This document shows, one piece after another, positions 24,682 through 33,500 of a stretch of 64,000 bases of DNA. This DNA comes from Nitrosomonadales bacterium (GTDB lineage: Bacteria > Pseudomonadota > Gammaproteobacteria > Burkholderiales > Gallionellaceae). Where the stretch lies: contig JANYJE010000070.1 in assembly GCA_025408405.1 (NCBI GenBank), positions 1 to 64,000 of the forward strand, in the 5' to 3' direction. Every line of letters begins with the position of its first letter. Within the stretch, counting starts at the first letter, position 1. A program made the position numbers and the translations under genes. The notes beneath the pieces were generated by a model. That model was given only the letters and a program-made list of their open reading frames with translations, was not told where the DNA came from and did not search any database.

Positions 24682-26081
24682 GCCTGGTTGCAGCCGCACT
24701 AGAGTTGACGCAGTCTCAGGAGGAGCAAATGGAACTGGAGAGGCGTCGCCGCAATCGCATACTTCCGCTTGATGCTCCAGGCGTTCCAGATGCGCTGCTT
24801 GAATTGCATGGTTTTGGGGTGGCTTTTGGCCAGCAGGTTATCCTGTGTGAAATCTCGCTGGCCATACCGGAGACTGGTGCCGTGATATTGCTCGGGCCGT
24901 CAGGCACCGGGAAGTCCACGTTGTTGCGCACGCTGGCCGGGCTCAGTGTCGCCAGCCCTTCGTTTCGGACCTGGGGGAAGGCGTTTTATCGCGGCTCCTT
25001 ACTGGATGGTAAAGAACGCCCAGAACTGGTGGCGCAAAGCGCGAGGCTGATGATGTCCTCCGTGCTCGAGAATGTCGTCGTCAACTTGCCGGAGCGCAAC
25101 CTGCTTACCCTCTCCATGCAGCGCGACCTTGCGCAGCGCATGCTGGAGCGGGCCGGATTGCAAGAGTTGTGCAACCAACTCAGTGAACCCGTGGTCAATC
25201 TGCCACTGGCGCTGCAGCGCCATCTCTCGATCCTGCGTCAGGTTGCCGCCAGTCCGCGCCTGTTGTGCATCGATGAACCAACCACGGGATTGAACGCCGT
25301 CGAAAGTGCCCGCCTGCTGGCTTACATGCGCGAAGAAGCCTCGCGCCGTGCCCTGCTGGTTGTCCTGCATAACCAACAGCACGCGCGCTTGCTGGGAGGA
25401 ACCGCAGTGCTGATTGCCGGCGGATACGTCCAGGAAGAACAGCCCATTCCGCAGATATTTGATGCTCCGATTTCGGCAGCGGCACGCGAGTTTGCGCGCA
25501 ACGGCACTTGCAGCGTAGCCGCTCCCGGGACACCGCCTGAATATCTGGACGAATCGCTGCCTCCGCCCAAAGCACTGCCAAAGGCAGCATTGAACTATTC
25601 GGGGAGTGCGGCAGGCCCTCGGGGTTTCCTCTGGCTTAAGCAGGGCAAGCTCGCGGGAACGCCATTGCCAGGTGTTTATTTCGACATGGAATACGACTTG
25701 AAAGCCTTGCAGCGCGTCGGGGTGACCACCCTGGTGACGCTCACAGAAACGGCACTGGATGAATCGCGGCTCGTGCCATTCGGCATGAAAAGTTTTTGGG
25801 AGCCCATTCCGGACATGAAGGCTCCTACTATTGAACAGGGCATACGCTTATGCCAGAAAATTGACCAGTTACTTACCCAACGCGAAGCCGTCGCAGTTCA
25901 CTGCAAGGCAGGGATGGGGCGTACCGGCACCGTGCTCGCCGCCCACCTGGTGTGGGAGGGGCAGAGTGCGCTCGATGCGCTGGAAACAGTGCGCAGCATT
26001 GAACCGCGCTGGGTGCAATCACCGCTACAAATTGCATTTCTCGAAGAATTTGAAATTGCGGTAGCAAAGAATCGTGCCTAG
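24678..26081 (+). CDS. ABC-type ATPase fused to a dual-specificity protein phosphatase
   Basis: A 467-residue fusion. Residues about 38-265 are an ABC ATPase: Walker A GPSGTGKST (73-81), Walker B LLCIDEPTTGL (195-205) and switch His in VVLHNQQH. The signature is degenerate: NLPLALQRHL replaces LSGGQ, which argues against normal ABC dimer catalysis. Residues about 310-460 are a dual-specificity/tyrosine-type phosphatase with the P-loop HCKAGMGRTGT (Cys409, Arg415) and a candidate general acid Asp379. No membrane partner is encoded nearby. ATGA overlap couples it to the GTPase gene. I know of no characterised protein with this layout. Confidence 0.85.
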   Translation: MSLVAAALELTQSQEEQMELERRRRNRILPLDAPGVPDALLELHGFGVAFGQQVILCEISLAIPETGAVILLGPSGTGKSTLLRTLAGLSVASPSFRTWGKAFYRGSLLDGKERPELVAQSARLMMSSVLENVVVNLPERNLLTLSMQRDLAQRMLERAGLQELCNQLSEPVVNLPLALQRHLSILRQVAASPRLLCIDEPTTGLNAVESARLLAYMREEASRRALLVVLHNQQHARLLGGTAVLIAGGYVQEEQPIPQIFDAPISAAAREFARNGTCSVAAPGTPPEYLDESLPPPKALPKAALNYSGSAAGPRGFLWLKQGKLAGTPLPGVYFDMEYDLKALQRVGVTTLVTLTETALDESRLVPFGMKSFWEPIPDMKAPTIEQGIRLCQKIDQLLTQREAVAVHCKAGMGRTGTVLAAHLVWEGQSALDALETVRSIEPRWVQSPLQIAFLEEFEIAVAKNRA

Positions 26082-26175
26082 CCTGTAGTGGGCAAGGCGA
26101 TGACGTTGTAGGAAACCCCGGCCGAGCTGTTGCAGCAAGGCTTTTTATAAAATTTATTAATGAAAGATAATGATC

Positions 26176-26580
26176 ATGGCTGACTTAAATAACGCACTAC
26201 AAAATGCAATTACCTCCATCCCGGAATGCCTGGCTGCCGGATACATAGACCTTTCCAGCGGCATGTTGCTGGGCATCCGCTCAGTCGATTCACAACCGGC
26301 TGAAGTCGTCGAGTTGCTGGCCGCCGCCACGGCAGACCTGTACCAGGGTACCAACGTCAAAATGATCGAGAGCATATTCAAGAAGGCGCGCGGACTGAAG
26401 GATGATGGCCATCACTACTTCCAGGAAATCATCATCAACAGCGACAACCTGATCCACATATTTATCCGTGGCAAAAAAGAAGATCAGGTTGCCTGTTTTG
26501 TTTGCCGCAAATCGGCCAACCTCGGCATGGTGCTTACCAAATCGCGCAGTGCCATGCCCGCACTGGAAGCCGCAGTTTAA
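26176..26580 (+). CDS. Roadblock/LC7-like protein, copy 1
   Basis: The 134-residue protein has the alpha/beta layout of roadblock/LC7 domains: an N-terminal helix, AAGYIDLSSGMLLGI, a central helix ELLAAATADLYQG, and C-terminal strands HIFIRGKKEDQVACFVCRKSANLGMVL. Roadblock proteins dimerise and bind or activate small GTPases, here presumably the COG2229 GTPase. ATG 26176 is chosen because it aligns with copy 2; ATG 26170 is also possible. It lacks a Shine-Dalgarno as good as that of copy 2. Confidence 0.75.
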   Translation: MADLNNALQNAITSIPECLAAGYIDLSSGMLLGIRSVDSQPAEVVELLAAATADLYQGTNVKMIESIFKKARGLKDDGHHYFQEIIINSDNLIHIFIRGKKEDQVACFVCRKSANLGMVLTKSRSAMPALEAAV

Positions 26581-26606
26581 TCGGTAGTGATGTAGCAAGG
26601 AAAGAT

Positions 26607-26640
26607 GAAGCCTGGCTGTTGCAGCGAGGCTTCGTTGATT
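26607..26640 (+). terminator. Hairpin between the two roadblock copies
   Basis: GAAGCCT / AGGCTTC (26607-26613 and 26627-26633) form a 7-base stem with a 13-base loop, followed by GTTGATTTTTATT. It may be a weak terminator or an mRNA-stability element setting the relative dose of the downstream genes. Confidence 0.45.
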
Positions 26641-26665
26641 TTTATTAAACCAGAAAGGAAATGAC

Positions 26666-27070
26666 ATGGCTGATTTGGATAATGCGTTACAAAGCGCAAT
26701 TGCTAACATCCCGGAATGCCTGGCTGCCGGATATATAGACCTTTCCAGTGGCATGCTGCTGGGGATCAAGTCGGTGGATTCTCATCCGACTGAAGTGATC
26801 GAGTTGCTGGCTGCCGCCACGTCGGATCTGTACCAGGGCACCAATGTCAGAATGATTGAGAGCATATTCAAGAAGGCGCGCGGGCTGAAGGATGATGGCC
26901 ACCACTACTTCCAGGAAATCATCATCAACAGCGACAACCTGATTCACGTGTTCATTCGTGGTAAAAACGAAGATCAGGTTGCCTGTTTTGTTTGCCGCAA
27001 AACGGCCAACCTGGGTATGGCGCTCACCAAGGCGCGCAGCTCCATGCCTGCTCTGGAGGCCTCGGTTTAA
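26666..27070 (+). CDS. Roadblock/LC7-like protein, copy 2
   Basis: Also 134 residues and about 87 percent identical to copy 1, with mostly conservative changes (R/K, V/I, S/A, T/S). The stretch from MIESIFKKARGLKDDGHHYFQ to IIINSDNLIH is unchanged, marking the likely partner-binding face. AAAGGA precedes ATG 26666. Keeping both copies intact suggests that heterodimers or dosage are under selection. Confidence 0.78.
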   Translation: MADLDNALQSAIANIPECLAAGYIDLSSGMLLGIKSVDSHPTEVIELLAAATSDLYQGTNVRMIESIFKKARGLKDDGHHYFQEIIINSDNLIHVFIRGKNEDQVACFVCRKTANLGMALTKARSSMPALEASV

Positions 27071-27159
27071 ACGGGGCTGCAGTTCGGCCATGCAGCGTGG
27101 CCGAGTCTTGAAAATGTGTATAATTCATTCACCTGATAAATTTGTGGGTATATGGAATC

Positions 27160-27564
27160 ATGAGAGAAGCAGAAAAAACACCGGATGAAGTGCGCGCCTC
27201 GGCCCTGCGCTCCGTCCTGCGCGAATTGAACAATTCTTCTGCCGATATCGAAGCTTCAGCCTGCATATCGAGTGATGGCTACTCCATGGCTGCGGTTCTC
27301 GGTCAAGATGTCGATGCGGACCGTTTTGGCGCCATGTGTGCATCGTTGCTGGCTTTGGCTCATCGGGCTTCCCAGGAAATTCAGCGTGGAAATTTGAAGC
27401 TGGTACTGGTCGAGGGGGAGCAGGGGGTCATGTTGTTGGTACAGGCTGGCCCGGATGCCATCCTGGCTGTGGCTGCCAAGCCAGGCAAAAACATGGGCAT
27501 GATCTTCCTGGATGCCAGAAAAGTTGCGCAGAAACTGCTCACAGTTCTGGAGAGCCACAAGTAG
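27160..27564 (+). CDS. Roadblock/LC7-domain protein (MglB-like), divergent member
   Basis: Another 134-residue protein, little like the two tandem copies in sequence but a better match to the classical roadblock family: LRELNNSSADIEASACISSDGYSMAAVLGQDVDADRFGAMCASLLALAHRASQEI, then GEQGVMLLVQAGPDAILAVAAKPGKNMGMIFLDARK. MglB-type roadblock proteins are GTPase-activating partners of MglA-type GTPases. ATG 27160 is used; an in-frame GTG lies 18 bases upstream. It is followed 33 bases later by the flavo-iron-sulfur globin fusion. Confidence 0.83.
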   Translation: MREAEKTPDEVRASALRSVLRELNNSSADIEASACISSDGYSMAAVLGQDVDADRFGAMCASLLALAHRASQEIQRGNLKLVLVEGEQGVMLLVQAGPDAILAVAAKPGKNMGMIFLDARKVAQKLLTVLESHK

Positions 27565-27597
27565 TTTTCTTATGAACTGACAGCACAGTTCATCTCT

Positions 27598-29247
27598 ATG
27601 GCGAACCTGAAATATCAAGACCGTGAGATCAATTCACGCGAGGGCGAAAACGTCCTCGATGCCTTGTTGCGCCAAGGCATCAGTATCCCGTTTTCCTGCC
27701 GCAGCGGTGCCTGCCATATCTGCCTGCAACGCTGCATTCAGGGAACGGTTCCCCCTGTGGCGCAACGCGGTCTGCGCCCAGCGTTGCGTGAGCAAGGTTA
27801 TTTCATGGCCTGCCAATGCGTGCCGCAGGCGGACATGGAGATTGCGCCTCCCACCGAGCTCTACGCGACGATGCCGGTGCACAGCAAGGAAATGCTTTCC
27901 GCGCATGTGTGCAAACTCCTGATAGAGCCTCCCTCGAATTTCGTTTATCACGCCGGGCAATTCATCAACCTGCGCCGCCCTGACGGCCTGGTACGCAGTT
28001 ACTCTCTCTCCAGCCTGGCGGGAGAGGACTACTTTCTCGAGATACACGTCCTGCGCAAGGAAGGTGGCATCATGAGCAACTGGATACTGGATGAACTGAA
28101 GGCCGGCGACGAAGTGGATATTCTGGGGGCCGGCGGCGACTGTTACTACCGGGATGACGCCCACGGCCATCCGCTGTTGCTGGTAGGCACCGGCACCGGA
28201 CTGAGTCCGCTCGTCGGCATCGCGCGCGATGCCTTGCACCAGCAGCATCGAGGTGAAATCCATCTCTATCATGGTGGCCGCGCTAGTGATCGTTTTTACC
28301 TGCGCGAAAAGTTGCGCCAGATGGAGCAGCAATATCCAAATTTTCACTATCACGAATGCATTTCGAGGAGTCCCATGCCGGCGGATGGCGCTTATGCCGG
28401 GCGTGTGCAGGAGGTCGCCTGCGCGCAACACCAGGATCTGCGCGGCTGGCAGGTGTATTTTGCCGGCTTGGCTGAAATGGTGGATAGCGGGGAACTGCTG
28501 GCGGCAGAGCGTGGTGCTGCGCCGGGGGCAATTCACACGGATGCCTTTGCCCTGCGCGAGTTGCGCAAGGCGCCGCGCAATGGCGACAAGATTGCATCAG
28601 CTTCACAGGCGCACAACGTTGCGGAGTCAGGCATGGATGACGATAGGCCAAAATATCCGCCGCCCGATCCCGAGCTGTGGGCGGCACTGCGCGACGGCGA
28701 GGCGCTCATGCAAGTGCTGAAAGATTTCTATGCGCGGGTCTACCAGGATGCGAGGCTCTCCCACTTTTTCGATGGGGTGACCCAGCAGCGCCTGATTGAG
28801 AAGCAATACCTGTTCACGCGCCAGATACTGACAGGGGAAAAAATCTACTTCGGCGACCGCCCGCGCAATACCCATCACTGGATGGTGATCTCGGATGAAC
28901 TGTTCGATTACCGCGCAAACATCATGGGGAGCTGTTTGCGTGAGCATGGGCTGCCCGAATCCATGGTGCTACGCTTCCTTGAAGTTGAAGAGTACTTTCG
29001 GCACGACATCGTGAAAGTGGCTCCGTTTGCGCGCATCAAAGGCGGCGTGGAAGTTCCCTTCGAGGGGTTCAATGAAATCATTATGGATGTCGGTACGCTG
29101 TGTGACAGCTGCGGGCGCGAAGTCTCGGCAGGAGAAAAAGTCATCTATCATGTACGCATCGGAAAAATCTATTGTTCCGACTGCAGCTCCCGGCCTAACC
29201 ACGAAATGCCTGTTGCAGCTGCTGAGGCAGGGCTGCCGCAGAGATGA
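27598..29247 (+). CDS. 2Fe-2S ferredoxin / NAD(P)H flavoreductase / truncated globin / zinc-ribbon fusion
   Basis: A 549-residue four-part protein. Residues 1-85: plant-type ferredoxin with Cys34, Cys39, Cys42 and Cys72. About 100-330: ferredoxin-NADP reductase module with the FAD motif RSYSLSS and the pyridine nucleotide motif LLVGTGTGLSPLVG. About 350-490: a truncated-haemoglobin-like domain with the likely proximal His in THHWMVISDELF. 495-549: a Cys4 ribbon (Cys502, Cys505, Cys526, Cys529). The first three parts could deliver NADH electrons to a haem that binds O2 or NO. The family resembles oxygenase reductases and flavohaemoglobins, but the combination with a zinc ribbon is unusual. The ribosome site is weak. 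Confidence 0.85.
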   Translation: MANLKYQDREINSREGENVLDALLRQGISIPFSCRSGACHICLQRCIQGTVPPVAQRGLRPALREQGYFMACQCVPQADMEIAPPTELYATMPVHSKEMLSAHVCKLLIEPPSNFVYHAGQFINLRRPDGLVRSYSLSSLAGEDYFLEIHVLRKEGGIMSNWILDELKAGDEVDILGAGGDCYYRDDAHGHPLLLVGTGTGLSPLVGIARDALHQQHRGEIHLYHGGRASDRFYLREKLRQMEQQYPNFHYHECISRSPMPADGAYAGRVQEVACAQHQDLRGWQVYFAGLAEMVDSGELLAAERGAAPGAIHTDAFALRELRKAPRNGDKIASASQAHNVAESGMDDDRPKYPPPDPELWAALRDGEALMQVLKDFYARVYQDARLSHFFDGVTQQRLIEKQYLFTRQILTGEKIYFGDRPRNTHHWMVISDELFDYRANIMGSCLREHGLPESMVLRFLEVEEYFRHDIVKVAPFARIKGGVEVPFEGFNEIIMDVGTLCDSCGREVSAGEKVIYHVRIGKIYCSDCSSRPNHEMPVAAAEAGLPQR

Positions 29248-29431
29248 CCGGCTGCTTTTTTTAGAGGCGGAAAGATAGGCGATTCGATATATTTTTTGTG
29301 ATGAGTTTCTGAAAAAAGGGCTGTTTTTACACATCACACAGGCTGTGTCATGAAATATTCACAGACCGGTAAAATAATTGCAACGCCGTTCCATTAGAGT
29401 AGTCGCTTCTAACTAGTCAGCGGAGGCGAGC

Positions 29432-29626
29432 ATGTCTTATGTAATCGGAATTGTGGCAATCCTTTTAATTGGCGTTATTGTCTTGATGGGCGGGATGGTT
29501 ATGATGAGCAGCGGTCAAGTGCAAGGCATGGCGAGTGTGATCAAAGAAGCAATTGCCTGGGGAAGTGCATTTATACTTGGCTACAGTGCTGTTGCGGCGA
29601 TCGCTATTCCTTCTCAAAGGATTTGA
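29432..29626 (+). CDS. Small membrane protein, 64 residues, two helices
   Basis: ATG 29432 follows CGGAGG at good spacing. Two hydrophobic segments (IGIVAILLIGVIVLMGGMVMM and AWGSAFILGYSAVAAIAI) flank a short polar loop (SSGQVQGMASVIKEA), suggesting a helical hairpin in the inner membrane. I do not recognise a family. It may still belong to the riboswitch transcript, 184 bases after the globin fusion, or be separate. Confidence 0.55.
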   Translation: MSYVIGIVAILLIGVIVLMGGMVMMSSGQVQGMASVIKEAIAWGSAFILGYSAVAAIAIPSQRI

Positions 29627-29674
29627 ACGGAATTTTCTGCACTGTTCACCTCACATCGCATACCTGGGGTACTC

Positions 29675-30040
29675 ATGTCTGAATGTGCTAACGTGGATTG
29701 TGCAGCGGGAAGAAAAATGGGATGCCAAACCTTCTGTTGTCGCCTGCTGGTGCGGCTCGACCCGGATGAGCGCAAATTCGACAATGGCGGCGGTATGGCC
29801 AAGGGGTTCGTCGACAAAACAACAGATGGATATTGCGTGAATCTGGATCGCGAAACGCATCTTTGCCGCACTTGGGCGCGGCGCTCACGCACCTGCCGCA
29901 GGTACAACTGCAACAGCGATTTCCTGCTCCAGGTGGCAGTGCGGCACAAGTTCAATAATATTGTGGAACTCGCCAGATTGGCCGCCACCGTGCACATTCC
30001 GAAAGAAACCTACGTTCAAGTTGCGCACACTGACGAGTAG
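29675..30040 (+). CDS. YkgJ-family cysteine-cluster protein
   Basis: The 121-residue protein carries the YkgJ/Fli-like cysteine cluster: GCQTFCC near the start, then GYCVNLDRETHLCRTWARRSRTCRRYNC. These cysteines are thought to bind a metal, probably zinc or an iron-sulfur cluster. Some members oxidise or modify partner proteins but most are unstudied. It lies 48 bases after the small membrane protein. Confidence 0.78.
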   Translation: MSECANVDCAAGRKMGCQTFCCRLLVRLDPDERKFDNGGGMAKGFVDKTTDGYCVNLDRETHLCRTWARRSRTCRRYNCNSDFLLQVAVRHKFNNIVELARLAATVHIPKETYVQVAHTDE

Positions 30041-30171
30041 ATTCGCGCATCGTTAAAACTGTATGCCATGCAAGCGCTGCTCACGGAACCTGTGCTGCTA
30101 TGCGCTTGGTAATACTTAATGTGCCGGCTTACGGCGGTGGTTCGCATCATAAAATTGAACATAATAATTGT

Positions 30172-30200
30172 TTGACACCATCGGGTACTCTCCATAGAAT
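30172..30200 (+). promoter_or_regulatory. Near-consensus sigma-70 promoter
   Basis: TTGACA (30172-30177) and TAGAAT (30195-30200) with exactly 17 bases between. It reads into the GEMM-like element and the GGDEF-EAL gene. Confidence 0.72.
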
Positions 30201-30234
30201 CAAGAAGAAGCAATCATGATTTGCATAGCAACGC

Positions 30235-30330
30235 CGGCAAGGGCAAGCCCGTCGAAAGGCGAGTACGCACTTCCTGGCTAAGGGGCCGGCTCCTAATCGA
30301 CACACAGTCGAGCGCCAGCGGGGTCGCCAG
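30235..30330 (+). promoter_or_regulatory. Divergent cyclic di-GMP-I (GEMM-like) riboswitch
   Basis: The series GGGCAAGCCC, a C-GAAA-G tetraloop, TACGCA, CTGGCTAAGG and the receptor strand GCCAGCGGGGTCGCC follows the GEMM-I order. CTGGC (30274-30278) pairs with GCCAG (30314-30318), and TCGAC/GTCGA (30297-30301 and 30307-30311) cap that arm. The closing P1 helix is not obvious and GACGCAAAG is replaced by GTACGCACT, so ligand preference may differ. The gene behind it makes or breaks c-di-GMP. Confidence 0.72.
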
Positions 30331-30455
30331 GTGATCAAGCATTCTTTGCTATCCACCCGGAGTCTTGGCTCATCAATCTGAGGCGCGGGTGTTATGGCAA
30401 TACTGAAACTCAAAGCCGCAAAATTTGGCAAAGTGCAGCGGCCAGTGTTGGCATC

Positions 30456-30493
30456 GCAGCCCTATTTTTAGGTTTAAATAGAAAATAGGCTGC
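30456..30493 (+). other. Hairpin between the GEMM-like element and the GGDEF-EAL start
   Basis: GCAGCC(C)TATTTT (30456-30468) and AAAATAGGCTGC (30482-30493) pair with one bulged C, ending 22 bases before the ribosome-binding site. It may be the expression platform; no T-run follows the 3' arm. Confidence 0.5.
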
Positions 30494-30529
30494 CTAAATA
30501 TTTGAGATGGATCCGAAGGAGTAGCTCGT

Positions 30530-33500
30530 TTGGTAAAAAATGGTTCGGGCGTGACTCCCCTTCTTGAAGCCGCCCAGATAAGCACACTGTTTTCTGGTGC
30601 AAGGTTTGTCTTCGCCATCAATGCTGTCAACTCCATTATCGTTGCTTTTGTTCTGTGGGGTGTCGTTTCTGCCACTATCCTTGTGTTATGGATACTGGCG
30701 GTGCTGGGTATCACTGCCACCAGGTTTCGTCTGTTGCTCGATTATGAACAGGACGAGTTGCAGGCTGAACGCCTGGCTTACTGGAAACGGGTGGCCGTAT
30801 GGGGCGCGGCATTATCCGGATTGGCCTGGGGTTTTGCTGCAATACTCCTGTTTCCGCACGGTTCGCCGCTACACCAGATTTTCCTGCTGACCATCATGTT
30901 GGGCATGATGGCTGGCTCGGCCACCTCGTGGCATGCCTATTTTCCCGCCTTTCAAGCCTATTTTCTGCCTGTAGCAATATTTACCCTGATCCGTTTTGTA
31001 CTGGAAGTTCTTTCCAGGGAGGTCGCGCAGGAGATATTCACCGCCTTGGCTGCAATGTTTCTGATTTTCACCGTTGGCTTGTATTTCTTTGCGCGAAAAT
31101 CGAACCGGGTGCTGGAGCAATTGCTGATTGCTCAATATGCAAAAGAGGCGGCAGAGGATCGCTATCGCGCCTTGTTCCAGGGAGCCCGGACGCCCATGTT
31201 TCTGATCAACCCGGTCGATGGGCGGATCGTGGATTGCAATGCCGCAGCAGCAGATTATTACGGCTACCAGACCGATCAATTGAAACAGATGAATGTTGCT
31301 CAGATCAACACTTTGTCGCGTGAAGAAATCGCCGAAAAAATGTTACAGGCGAGCAGCAGGAAGGAGTCCTCTTTCAATTTCAGGCACCGCATGGCTAATG
31401 GCGATGTGCGGGATGTCGAGGTGCTGTCCGGCCCGGTTAAATTGGAAGGCCAGCAACTTCTATATTCCATCGTGCATGACATTAGCGAACGCATAGCATC
31501 GGAACGGCAGGTGGCCTTGACCCGGCAGGCGCTCGATGCCGAACACCTGCGCTTCCAGGCGATTCTGGACAATGCCCCATTGGGCATCTGGTACCTGGGG
31601 ATCGACGGCAATCTGCAATTCGTCAACAAGACATTTTGCCGCTCACTCGGAGTTTCCGAAGAGCAATTCCTGGCAGCGCAGCATTATGCGGGGGTTCTGC
31701 CGCAGGAGGTTGCCAATCATTGCATCCAGTCTGACCGGGAGTGTTTCGAGCGTGATATTCCGCATATATCAAAAGAGTGGATGCCGTTTGTAGATGGCAA
31801 ACAACACTTGCTGGAAATCACCAAGGTGAAACTGGTCGGTTCAAACGGTATCACCAACGGACTGATCGGGCTGTCCGTGGATATAACGGAACGCATGCAA
31901 GCAGAAGAAAGCCTGCTTCTCACTGCCAGCGTGTTCAACAACAGCCAGGAAGGCATTCTCATCACCGATGCCGATAACAATATTCTCGATGTAAATACAT
32001 CCTATAGCCGCATCACCGGCTATAGCCGCGAGGAGGTGCTGGGAAAAAATCCGAAGTTGCTGAGTTCAGGCCATCAGGACAAAACGTTTTATGACGCGAT
32101 GTGGCAATCCTTGCAAGAGCATGGTACTTGGCGCGGCGAGATATGGAACCGGCGCAAGTCCGGAGAAATTTATGCCGCACTGCTCTCGATTTCGGTAATA
32201 CGTGACGAAAACGGCAGGGTACAGCGCCACGTTGGCCTGTTCCTGGATATTTCCCACATCAAGGCACATGAGGCCGAGCTGATCCGCGTTGCCCACTACG
32301 ACATGCTGACCGGCGTTCCCAACCGCGCTCTGCTGGCCGATCGCATGAAGCAGGCAAAAGCCCAGACGTTGCGCGAACAGGACATGATGGCGGTATGCTA
32401 TCTCGACCTCGACGGTTTCAAGTCCATCAACGACACGATGGGTCATGAAGCGGGCGACCAGGTATTGATCGAAGTAGCCCAGCGTATTATGGGCACCATA
32501 CGCGGCGGCGATACCGTGGCTCGCCTGGGCGGTGACGAGTTCGTGATTCTGCTTTTGGGGCAGGAGAGAGGTGAGGAGTGCGTGGCGACCCTTGAACGCC
32601 TGCTCAAGGTGATTTCCCTTCCGATCACAGTCAGGGACCAGTCGGTTACTCTGGGCGCCAGCATCGGCGTCAGCATCTATCCTCTGGATGATGAGGATGT
32701 CGACACCCTGCTGCGCCATGCCGACCAGGCTATGTACCTGGCAAAGCAGGCTGGCAAGAATCGTTTTCACATTTACGATCCGTCGCTGGACCAGCGCACC
32801 CGAGTTCACCACACATTCCTGGAAAATATCCGGGGTGCCCTTGAATACAACCAATTCGAACTGCACTACCAGCCCAAGATCAACTTGCGCTCGGGACTGC
32901 TGGTCGGTGCGGAAGCCCTGATACGCTGGCGGCATCCCGAGAAAGGCTTGCTCCCTCCTGCCGAATTCCTGCATGCCATCGAAAACACCGACCTCGACAT
33001 CGAAATTGGAGAGTGGGTGATAAGCACCGCGCTTGCACAGATTCAGAAATGGAGGGCCGCAGGGCTGGACATCGAGGTCAGCATCAATATATCCGCCTAC
33101 CACCTGGAGTCTTCCGGCTTCGTGGAGAAGCTGCGCCAGAAGATGGCGCAGCACACCAGCATACCCATTGGCAGGCTGCAGATCGAAGTGCTGGAAACCG
33201 CAGCGCTTGATGATGTCGTCACCGTGAATGGCATTATCAAGTCATGCCGCGAATTTGGCGTGAAATTTGCGCTGGACGATTTTGGCACCGGTTACTCCTC
33301 CCTGACCTATTTGAGCAAATTGCCGGTCGATACTCTCAAGATAGACCAGTCCTTTGTGCGGGACATGCTGGAGGACAAGGGCGACATGGCTATCGTCCAT
33401 GGCATCATTGCCCTGGCGCGCACTTTTGAGCTGCAGATCGTGGCCGAAGGCATTGAAACCCGGGAGCATTACAATGCCTTGCTGGATATGGGGTGCGAGA

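Larger units (their letters stand above)
26131..27070 (+). repeat. Tandem gene duplication of a roadblock-like gene with its leader
   Basis: Two copies of a 405-base gene plus leader lie head to tail with a 490-base period. Leaders share GCTGTTGCAGC(A/G)AGGCTT, then T-rich and A-rich bases, then ATGGCTGA. The two proteins differ at 17 of 134 positions by eye count. Confidence 0.8.

Noticed and set aside
27085-27103. CGGCCA/TGGCCG hairpin after the second roadblock copy
   Set aside because: Stem is short and no T-run follows; too weak to call as terminator.
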